Source of the DNA: Planctomycetota bacterium
Lineage (GTDB): Bacteria; Planctomycetota; UBA8108; UBA1146; JAJFFE01
Direction of reading: 5' to 3'
Length of the DNA stretch: 64,000 nt
Assembly (NCBI GenBank): GCA_021776775.1
Contig: JAJFFE010000245.1
Location: forward strand, 1-64,000
Of the stretch, positions 48,433 to 57,700 are shown piece after piece. Position 1 is the first letter of the stretch. Every line of letters begins with the position of its first letter. The notes under the pieces were generated by a model that saw only the letters and a program-made list of their open reading frames with translations, was not told where the DNA came from and ran no database searches. Made by a program: the position numbers and the translations under genes.

Positions 48433-50349
48433 TTGGTTTTGAGCCACTCGTCCCCGCCCGAGTTTCGACCCAGCACGATTATCGTGTTGCGCGGCGACCA
48501 TGGCGCGATGGGGGATTCCACCGGTGGCATGTACTGCCACGGGAGCCACGTTCTGTTCGCGATTCAGATCGACGGACCCGGGAGTTTCGATTGGTTCTAT
48601 GACGCCGCCGCCGAGTCGGTGCGCGTCGAGTCGGTCTACGGTACGACCGAAGAGACGTCCATTCTCATCGAGTCCGTCCACGACTCTCCGCTTCGCCTCG
48701 AATCCATCACCCTCTCCGACCCCGTCGGTTCGCTGACCGTTCGCTGTCCCGTGGGCACCGTCAACCTGAAGACGCGTTGTGATGGCCGGATCGACATCGT
48801 GGGTAGCGTCGACTGCATCCGCGCGGCCGGAAGTTGGCACGGCAACGTCGTCGTCGACGGAGGCCTCGGCTGTTTCGAAGTGGACGGTGATGTCCAAGGC
48901 GCTGGCTCTATCTTGATCCGCGGCGATGCAGGAGCCCTCGACTTCGGGGGATTGTTGGCGAAATCCGTCGAAGTCGCTGGATCGTTGGAGTCGTTGAGCG
49001 CGCTTCGCATTGCAGGAGGTGTGCAAGTCGTCGTCGCCGGCGATGTCGGGGGCGTGGCCTCGCTGCGGAGTATCGGCGAGTCCGAGCATCCCGTTGGGCT
49101 GTCGATCGGCGGCAAGCTGATGGGCTTCACCGCTGGTGGTGCGGCGTTCGTCGACATCGACGTGCGCGGGCATATCGTCGCGTTGACGACCATGGGGAAT
49201 GCGCCTGTCATCGGGTCGATCGCGGCAGGGTCGATGGGATTCTTGACGGTGGGTGGCTACTTCGATGCGGATCTGCGGGTACGCGGGTCGATCGATCTGA
49301 TCGCCATCGCCGGACGTTTGATTCGAGATCGGGTCTTTGAAGTGGTCGGCGACGTCGGCCACCTGACAGCCGGAACGACAGAAAGCGATCTGCCGGTTTC
49401 TGGAGTCGTAGGCTCTGGCACGGTCTCAGACGCGTCGGTGGAGCGGTCGCTGCTCGACAGGGCGCAAACCCAGTGCGAGAACGAAGAGCACACTCCCAGT
49501 GACATCGTCGTTGCGGTAGAGACCGAGCAGCATACCAACGGCGTGACGACGGTCGAACACGAGGAACACGAGGAACACGAGGAACATGGGGAAGCGCCCG
49601 GCGTTGACGAGTTGCTCGCGCCCACGACCGTCGCCTTCGACGACGTGATGTCCGAGGTCGAACTCGACGTATCGTTCGGGGAGTTTACTGACGTGTCCCT
49701 GGCGGCACTCGACTCGGACGAGATCTCCGCGCAACTCGAAACTGACCTCGGTCTGGACTCGAGCGAGTCACCGTCGGTCGAACCTTGTGATCCATTCGAG
49801 TCCTACGACGAGCAGGAGGCGTCGACCGATCGACCGAGCGCGGTCGACGTCGGGGCTCATGTCGACGGGGACGCATCTTCCGCGAGTGAGGCGAACACGG
49901 TCGACGACCGTGACACGGCGGGCGAGTCAACGTCGTCGGAGGACTACGAAGAGCTGACGCCGGAACTCGCGGCGGAGATGCTTCAAGTCTTGGAGGCCGA
50001 CGAGACCTTCTCGATCGACGAAGACGTCCTGGTCGCCGCCCTCGAGGAGTCGGTTGCGTTCGAGGAAAGCCGGAAGCTGCCCGTCGTCGACGCGACGGTA
50101 GTAGGAGTTCCGAGCCAAGTTCCACCGACGAGTTGGCGAGACGCAATCCAACGGGCGCGCGAGGAAGGCAAGAGCTTCGCCGAGGTGTTTGTCGAAACGG
50201 CGCGCTACGCGTATTCGGCCGAGGACGGCGAGCTCACCCCGGTCGCAGGGTCCAAGGCCATGCCGACGATCAAACTCGACGAGACTGACGCGAAGTCCGC
50301 GTGGCTCTGGGGTCTGCTCCGTTCCGTTGCCAAGAAGCGAGCCGAGTAG
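48433..50349 (+). CDS. Hypothetical protein: beta-solenoid-like N-half, highly acidic C-half
   Basis: 638-aa ORF; GSLTV/GTVNL/GRIDIVGSVDCI/GSIDLIAIAG short-strand repeats, then EHEEHEEHEEHGE and acidic tract. Confidence 0.75.
   Translation: MVLSHSSPPEFRPSTIIVLRGDHGAMGDSTGGMYCHGSHVLFAIQIDGPGSFDWFYDAAAESVRVESVYGTTEETSILIESVHDSPLRLESITLSDPVGSLTVRCPVGTVNLKTRCDGRIDIVGSVDCIRAAGSWHGNVVVDGGLGCFEVDGDVQGAGSILIRGDAGALDFGGLLAKSVEVAGSLESLSALRIAGGVQVVVAGDVGGVASLRSIGESEHPVGLSIGGKLMGFTAGGAAFVDIDVRGHIVALTTMGNAPVIGSIAAGSMGFLTVGGYFDADLRVRGSIDLIAIAGRLIRDRVFEVVGDVGHLTAGTTESDLPVSGVVGSGTVSDASVERSLLDRAQTQCENEEHTPSDIVVAVETEQHTNGVTTVEHEEHEEHEEHGEAPGVDELLAPTTVAFDDVMSEVELDVSFGEFTDVSLAALDSDEISAQLETDLGLDSSESPSVEPCDPFESYDEQEASTDRPSAVDVGAHVDGDASSASEANTVDDRDTAGESTSSEDYEELTPELAAEMLQVLEADETFSIDEDVLVAALEESVAFEESRKLPVVDATVVGVPSQVPPTSWRDAIQRAREEGKSFAEVFVETARYAYSAEDGELTPVAGSKAMPTIKLDETDAKSAWLWGLLRSVAKKRAE
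49555..49590 (+). repeat. In-frame 9-bp tandem repeat (gaacacgag x3 + gaacatggg)
   Basis: Encodes EHEEHEEHEEHGE. Confidence 0.9.
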
Positions 50350-50603
50350 CAGCCCGCCTGCCCGCGTAGCGACTCCGTGATCTTACGAGTGTATTTGAAT
50401 CGTACCCCAGGATCAGTTTGCACCGTCGGAATAGGTCTGGGCTCGGTTTTCGGCCCACGCGTGACCCTCACGGACCCCTCAACGCACACTTCGCCGTAAC
50501 TGAGACTTACGACCCGGGGCTTCTTCCCCAATTTCCATTCCCCCGTTTGACTGTCCGTGGTTTTACCTATAGATTTGTCGATGGCTTTAATTGGACCGAA
50601 GTC

Positions 50604-51350
50604 ATGGATGGAGAGCGGATGTCTAGTTCAGATCGTCACTTAGCTTCAGGTTCGACGGTGCTGTTTGCCTGGGTCGCTCTGTTCTTGAGTTGTGTCGCAG
50701 TTGTGTACGCCTATCGCGCGGTGGCCAAACAGAGCGCGGCTATCGACAGCGTACTTCGCAAGATCGACCGGTTAGAGCGCTCGATTCAGCCACCAGCGGA
50801 CGGAGGGCGAGAGGTGCCGCCTCGACGAGTGCTCGCGACTCGTCAACCGGCCGGCGCGGTGGAAGAAACGGCGCAGACCGAGCCCGAATGGGACCACCTG
50901 CCCGAGTGGGTGGAGACCGAATATGAGAACGACCTCAAGGACGTGGCCATCGCGGTGCCGCGGCCCGATGGTCGCGTCGACGCGCTGCGGATGAGGGGGT
51001 CGCAAGGAAAGATCCGCGGCCTAGACGCGGTACAGCTTCCCAAGGCGGAGGAGCTCCTCGAACTGCTCGTCGAGTACCGGCAGCTGCGCGCGGAGTACAT
51101 CGCCGACGTTCTATTTACGCAACGGTTTGCCCGCGTCTTCGATACCGCTGACGAAGCTCGTCGCTTCGCCAAGGCGAAGATGCACTACGCCGTCGAGGCC
51201 ACGGACGACGGACGAATTGGTCTGATCGACCTCCGCCCGCTCAACGAATCCGAAGTGGTCATTATCAACGGCGAGCGCCGCGAAGAACTCGCGGCCGATC
51301 TCGACGCGATGATCGCGTCACTCGTTTCCTTCGAAAGGAAAATTCAATGA
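50604..51350 (+). CDS. Hypothetical membrane-anchored coiled-coil protein
   Basis: TM LASGSTVLFAWVALFLSCVAVVYAYRAV followed by coiled-coil; start chosen at internal ATG. Confidence 0.65.
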   Translation: MDGERMSSSDRHLASGSTVLFAWVALFLSCVAVVYAYRAVAKQSAAIDSVLRKIDRLERSIQPPADGGREVPPRRVLATRQPAGAVEETAQTEPEWDHLPEWVETEYENDLKDVAIAVPRPDGRVDALRMRGSQGKIRGLDAVQLPKAEELLELLVEYRQLRAEYIADVLFTQRFARVFDTADEARRFAKAKMHYAVEATDDGRIGLIDLRPLNESEVVIINGERREELAADLDAMIASLVSFERKIQ

Positions 51351-51808
51351 CAACTCGACGTTCGATGCTGCTCACGATGCTTATCACCGCGTGCTTCGCA
51401 TGGGCTGTGGCGGAAGCCGCCGTGGCGGCGGATTGTCGCTGGACCGATATGGACTCTTCGGAGACAGGTACCCAAGAGCTCGTCGACTACGGCAGTCCCG
51501 GGTGTGGTGAAAACTCGTGGGCCGACTACAACAATATCTACGGTTGCCCCTGCGGTATGACCGTGGCGATTACTGTGGACGTCGGTAATGGCGAATCGTG
51601 GTCGATTCAAACGGTGGACCCGGTCACCGGCGATCACAATATCGACGCTCGCTCGACCGGAGTTCCGTCGCAGAATCCGGTTGTGATTCAAGTCGCCGGA
51701 TACACCTGTGGTACCAAACTCAGTATTCGTATGGTCGTCGATTGCGCCGACGGTACGACCAACATGCCGATCGATCTACACGGGTATTGCAACGACCAGT
51801 GCGACTGA
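51347..51808 (+). CDS. Small Cys-rich secreted hypothetical protein
   Basis: Signal peptide MTTRRSMLLTMLITACFAWAVAEAAVAA; ATGA overlap with upstream gene. Confidence 0.65.
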   Translation: MTTRRSMLLTMLITACFAWAVAEAAVAADCRWTDMDSSETGTQELVDYGSPGCGENSWADYNNIYGCPCGMTVAITVDVGNGESWSIQTVDPVTGDHNIDARSTGVPSQNPVVIQVAGYTCGTKLSIRMVVDCADGTTNMPIDLHGYCNDQCD

Positions 51809-52039
51809 TACTCCGTTGCTTGGACACCCACCGAATCACGTGGCGCAATCCAATGCGTCAGCGGTGGGGTCCTGCTCGCCGGCGGCGATAGCCCAAAGCG
51901 GGGACGGGGGACGAGGGGCGGGTACGGGGAGCGGAGCGGGCTCACGAGTGTCTTGCGCCGGGACCGAGCTTGTGTCGCGACCGGGGCTCGCGTATACGAA
52001 GAGGTCGCCACTACCGCTCCCGATTTGTTAGGACTGACG

Positions 52040-52801
52040 ATGAACTTGCCGGCGCAGTGCGTAGCGATGTTGTGGGTCTCGCTGACCCTGGTTGCTCCTT
52101 CGATCCACGCTGGGACGATCACGGTCACCGCGGACGGGGTCGCGAAGGCTCCGCTCGTCACCGTCGAGCTGAGTTTCAGCGTCGCCGGAGAAGATACGAT
52201 GGCGCTCGATGCGTTCAAGAGCTTCAAGGCTGCGAAGACGCGGGGCCTGAAGGCGATTCAGTCGCTCGAAATTGAAGGTCTTGCGGTACATCCTGCGGGG
52301 TTGGAGTTTGGTCCGGTGGCTCAGAACGCCAATGTCATGATGATGGCCGGCGGAGGGATGCCGGACTCAGCGACCAAGCTATCGATCCGAGAGACCTTGC
52401 GGGTCACCGTGCCGATGTTCGGATTGTCAGGGGAGGAGGCCATGACCCTTCTCGGTGAAGTGACCGACACCGCGATCGAGTCCGGGATGAAGCCGGCGGG
52501 CGGCGAGCCACGGAACCCCGAGATGTTGTTCATCACTCTGATGGCGGGGGGCCAACCCGACGACATGGCTACTCCGTTCGCAACCACGAAGAGCGGCGAC
52601 CAGCAGGCGCTTCGCCGCGCCGCGCACGCGGCTGCTTTGAAGGCGGCCCGTCAAATGGCTACCGGCTTGGCCGAGTTGAGCGGTACCAGTATCGGTAGCG
52701 TCGACTCGATCGAAGTAGAGGTCTCTGGCAAGTTCGAACTGGTCGGCGAGAGCCAAGTTTCTTGTCGGGCCAAGCTCAAGGTCGTTTTCACGACAGAGTG
52801 A
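52040..52801 (+). CDS. SIMPL (DUF541) domain protein
   Basis: GTITVTADGVAKAPLVTVELSFSVAGEDTMALDAFKSF...AAALKAARQMATGLAELSGTSIGSVDSIEV. Confidence 0.75.
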   Translation: MNLPAQCVAMLWVSLTLVAPSIHAGTITVTADGVAKAPLVTVELSFSVAGEDTMALDAFKSFKAAKTRGLKAIQSLEIEGLAVHPAGLEFGPVAQNANVMMMAGGGMPDSATKLSIRETLRVTVPMFGLSGEEAMTLLGEVTDTAIESGMKPAGGEPRNPEMLFITLMAGGQPDDMATPFATTKSGDQQALRRAAHAAALKAARQMATGLAELSGTSIGSVDSIEVEVSGKFELVGESQVSCRAKLKVVFTTE

Positions 52802-52816
52802 TTCGCAGTGACAATG

Positions 52817-52863
52817 ACAACGGCCGATCTCGAAACGCGAGGCGTTTCGGAATCGACCGTTGT
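52817..52863. terminator. Long hairpin between convergent genes, probable bidirectional terminator
   Basis: ACAACGGCCGAT-ct-CGAAACGC-gag-GCGTTTCG-ga-ATCGACCGTTGT; one internal mismatch and small symmetrical bulge. Confidence 0.7.
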
Positions 52864-52948
52864 TGTTTGCGGGCGCTATCGCGCTCGTTCACGATGTGAC
52901 CCGCTGTCACGCTGAACGTGTCACGCACCAGTGATGGCTTAGTGTTGG

Positions 52949-54553
52949 CTAGTACACGTGTCGTTGCGACGGAGCTGGCTCGGGTGCGACGTACGTGTCA
53001 CCGCTCGGATAGAAGCCGTGCCATTCGTCGAGTAACCACATAGTCGCGGGCAGAGGGCGCATCTTGCGGCTGCTGTCCAAGCTCACGCTCGTCGGTTGCC
53101 CGAGGATCGGATCCCACGCCTGTCCGTGATCGTCGACAAACTGTTGCCCGTCCCAGCGGAAATTGGCGCCGTCGCGGATCCACGCGGTTCCGTTCATAGC
53201 GTTGCGATCGAAGAAGACGACGACGTCTTCTTCTCCAACGCGGTCGTGGACCACTCGCAGTCGCGCGAGGTCCTCGATGCGATACAGCTTGGTCGCAGCG
53301 TTCTGTCCGACGGAGAGACCAAAGTCGACCATACGATGATCGTTAAACGCGTACGTTCCCATGAAGCCCGAAGCGCGCTCGCCCTCGAGAACGAGTGATT
53401 TGGGGTGCGCTTGCTTCCACCGAGACCACGAGGTCACCACGCTCGACAAGAACTCGAGCTGGCCGCCTTTCAACTCTCCTTTGACGCACTCGCCGGTGGT
53501 ATGAACCCATAGCGAGTTCGTACCGCGGTCGTACATGACGAACGAGTTTCGGTAGAGCACGCCCTCGTGCCCGAACTCCAGAACGCGATCACCTTGTTGG
53601 CGGCCATACACGATGGCCGTTTGGCACAGCGGTCACCAGGAGACGGCGATCGGCGTCGTTGCGCAAACGTCGTTGACGAGTTCGTGGCGACCCATGACGG
53701 CGATCGGGTACGCGCGAGCCTCTCCGTTCAAGACCACTCCGATCACCGGCTCATCTCCCTCGAGCTTGGCATCTCTAGCGTGGCTCATGTTCGGCGAGTC
53801 GAGAACCTCGAATCGGTCGCGCGGAACTGCTCGGCGCGCGGCCGCGTCGTAGTCGCCTTCTTTGTCATTGATGTCGCGGACCGCCGGAGGCGCCGGTCGG
53901 TCGCGCGATTCCCGATTGCCTCCGTCGTCCCCCTCGTCCCCGTCGCCGCGCAGACGGTTGAGTGCTTCCATTCGTTGGTCGAATTCTTCCGTCGAAACCC
54001 AACCGTCTCGATCACGATCCACCGCGCGGAAGAGTCGTTCGAAGAAGTCCTCGTCCGCGTCGCCGAGTCGGCTCGATGCGTATTCGATGAACTCTCTCTT
54101 GGATCGCGCCCCTTCCGGCTTGGGTTGTGCCGCGGTGGTTGGGGCGACCTCGGTGGCTGGTGCGCTCGATCGCTGCATCGCCTGAAACAGCTTGTCGAAC
54201 TCTTCTCGAGAGACGGAGCCGCTCTGGTCCGAGTCGAGTGCCGCGAAGACCCGTCCGAGGAAGCTGGTATGACCAAGCGCCTCTTTCGAAGCGGGAGAGT
54301 CCGGTTCGTCGGGGGTGGCTCGCACGAGTTGTAACGCTTCGCGTCGGCGTTCGAACTCCGTTGCCGATACCGTGCCGTCGTGGTCTCGATCGACCGCGTC
54401 AAACAGACGCTCCAGGAGTTTGGGGTCGTCGGTGCCGAGTCGACCTGCCGCGTACTCGAGGAACTCCTTCTTGGTGCGCGATCCATCGTCGCTCTGCGCT
54501 CCGGCGGGGGCTGTGAGCAGGATGATTGAAGCGAGTATGGCGTACTTGGGCAT
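52949..54553 (-). CDS. EF-hand/DUF3179 protein with in-frame UGA (candidate selenoprotein)
   Basis: ORFs 53633-54706 and 52949-53611 are in the same frame, joined by TGA (53635-53633) and 7 sense codons: ...NGEARAYPIAVMGRHELVNDVCATTPIAVSW-UGA-PLCQTAIVYGRQQGDRVLEFGHEGVLYRNSFVMYDRGTNSLWVHTTG. Three EF-hands (DRDHDGTVSATEF, DSDQSGSVSREEF, DRDRDGWVSTEEF). Confidence 0.8.
53601..53619 (-). promoter_or_regulatory. Candidate bacterial SECIS element
   Basis: mRNA CGGCCAU-CGUGU-AUGGCCG: 7-bp perfect stem, 5-nt loop with G at position 2, loop begins 20 nt after the UGA. Confidence 0.65.
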
Positions 54554-54787
54554 GGTGAAGGTCCGTCTCGCGAGGACTATTGGCCCCGGTTGGAGTGAAG
54601 ACGAAAGCGTCGGCATTATGCACACTTCACCTCGCTCGGCCGTCGTTGGAACTCTTCCGTATCGACCGGGCCGCGGCGACGCGCGTGCAAAACAATGTCG
54701 CTCCAACGCCCGAGCGCGGCGAACGTATCCCTGTTTCCGGCCGGCGTGTTTGTGGCGTCAACGTCTGGGCCTCCCAACCGATAACCA

Positions 54788-57700
54788 GTGAGGGCGACCG
54801 TGTTTCCGATCTCTTTACTTGCGAACTCCGCGTTGGCGAAGACCGTATTTTTCAAAGAAGTGTCCACGACCAACGGCGAATGCTTGCCGCACGGTCGGTC
54901 CTGGCGATGGCTCCGGGCGATGGTCGTTCTCGGGCTGTCGTGCGTGGGGATCAGTTCGCTGTCGGCGCAAGCGGATAGGGCTGGGCTCAACTTCGCGGTA
55001 GACGCGGATCTCCCGCCGATGGTCCGATCGGAACGAATCACCCCGGGCATGCAGTCACTGCTCAACGAGAGGGACGCGGATCTCGATCGTTTGAAGTCCA
55101 GTACCGGAGTCGACTGGTGGGTGCGTTTCAATGAGGACACTCGGACGGCCCGGATCGCGTTGGCGGCGGCGGCCCCCGTGGCTCCCGGTGTCGTCGAAAG
55201 CGACGCGGACCTGTTTGCCCTGGCCGACGAGTTCTTGTCTCGACACGGATCCCTGTTCGGAACCGACGACACGACGATACGACCGTACCGGGTGCGCCGT
55301 TCTCAACAGCGTAGGATCGTTCAATACCAGCAAGTCGTCAGTGGCTTCCTCGCTCCGCAATCGGTCGTCAGCGTTGTCTTCTTTCAGCGTCCCGAAGCGC
55401 TCGTCCTGAGCCGCGTCGACGCGCGCGTCTTCCCTGGATTGTCCGAGGAACAGCTCGCTCTCGAACTCGACGAGTCGAGTGCCCGAGGCGTCGTTGTGCA
55501 GAAGTACGGCGCGGGCCGCATCGTCGAATTTGCCCCGACGCGCTTGGAGATTGTCCCTGGGACTGGCGAGAAGGGCGCGCCGGTGGGGCGTCTTGCGTAC
55601 CGTTTTCAGGTGCAGCTCGTTTCGGAGAGTACGCCGATTCATCGGGCCGTCTGGATCGATTCGGAAGACGGCGCCATTCTCGGCGTCAAGGAGCTCGTGC
55701 ACCACGGCGGATTGAGTGGCAACGTCTCCGGATGGGCCACGCCCGGGCTGCAGTCCGATATATCCACGAACCCAGAGACGCTCCAGTCGATACCCGGCCT
55801 CACGGTTAGTGTGCCCGGTGTGGGCAGCGACGTGACCGATAGCAACGGAGCGTTCTCCATTCCCTACAGCGGCACCGGTTCCGTCACGGCCAATCTGTCG
55901 CTTCTCGGGCCGTGGGTCAACGTGAACAACGACTCCGGCTCGGACGCCGTCGTCTCCGGGACGATCACCCCCGGGGCGGGTGCGTCCTTCGTGTTCAACC
56001 CCACGTCGTCGGCGCTCGACACCGCTCAAGTGAACGCGATGATCCACACAAACTTGGTGCACGAGTTCATCAAGGACATCGACCCTACCTTTACTTCGCT
56101 CGACTACTCCATGCCCTGCAACGTCAACATCGACGATGAGTGTAATGCGTTCTACTTCAACGGCACGATCAACTTCTTCCTGGCCGGGGGCGGATGTGCG
56201 AACAGTTCATACTCGACTGTGATCTACCACGAATACGGCCACGCTGTCATCGACGCCGCCTATCCGTTTGGACCCACCGGTTCGTACCATGAGGGGATTG
56301 CCGACGTTTGCACGTTCACACTGACCGGCGATCCTCGCATTGGACTCGGGTTCGAAGGCGGCTTCTCGGTGATCCGCAACGTCGACACTCAAGACGTGTC
56401 CTATCCCGCGGGGCTAACCTCCCCAATCCATATTGGCGGTCTCATGATTGGCGGGGCATTCTGGGACACGCTGGAAGCGCTCGAGTCGACCGTCGGTACG
56501 GCGCAAGCTCTCGACCTCTGTCGGGACTACTTCTTGTTCCACATGGACTTCTTGACCGGGCAGATCTCTCCTGAGTTGACGATTGACGTACTGACGGTCG
56601 ATGACGACGACGGCAACTTGCTCAACGGAACGCCGCACTGGACCGAGATCAACCAAGGGTTCTCCGCGCACGGCTTGCCGGGTCCGGATCTCGACTTCAT
56701 CGTCATGGATCACACTCCGGTTTCGGACACGCTTCCCGACGCGATCGATCCGGTCGTGCTGGTGACGGCGGTGCCGACCTTGACGCCAGGGCTCGACGAG
56801 ATGCAGTTGCGGTATCGCGTCGGCTTGTCGGGAGCGTTCACCACCGTCGATATGCTGCCGACGGCGGTGCCCAATCAGTACACCGCGAACCTTCCCGCCG
56901 TGTCCGCCCCGAACGTCGTTCAGTACTACCTCTACGCCGAAGATGGTGGGGGTAACGTTGAGCTTCTTCCGGAAACGGGATCGCAAGCGCCGTTCTCGTT
57001 CCTCGTCGGTGAAGTCGTGTCCCTGTATTCGGAGCCGGTCGGCACTACGGACGCCGGTTGGGTTCACGTCGAGCTGGCCACTCAGGATGACTGGCAGCGA
57101 GGCTTTCCGAACGAAGAGCAGGACAACGCGTGGGATGCGCTCACCGCTCCCTCGTCTCCGTTCGTCTGGGGTAACGATCTGAACCCATCGGGTTGGAACG
57201 GTGACTACCAGAACGACGTCTCGAACTGGCTCGAGTCGCCGAGCGTCGATTGTTCGGGTCAGGACGCGGTCTACTTGCGCTTGAAGCGTTGGCTGACCGT
57301 GGAGGAGGGAATCTACGACCAAGCCCGAATCCAAGTCGACGGTACGCAGATCTGGACGAACCCGGTAAGCGGTCATCTCATCGACGATCAGTGGGTCTCC
57401 CTGATCTACGACATCACTTCATTGGCGGCCGGCGACTCGGACGTTCGAGTTCGATTCACGCTCGAGTCCGACGGGGGGCTCGTCTTCGGCGGCTGGAACA
57501 TCGACGATATCGAAATCGTCTCCGTCATCGATCCGGCGCTCTTCACTATGGAAGTACTCGACGCGGCGGGCGGAGTTGGAACCGTCAGCGACATGGTCGT
57601 CACGGCGACCAACGAAGACGAGTTGATCGGCTACAGCATCGCCGCGAGCTACGACACGACTCAGTTGACCTGCGTCGAGATCACCATCGACGGTACGGAC

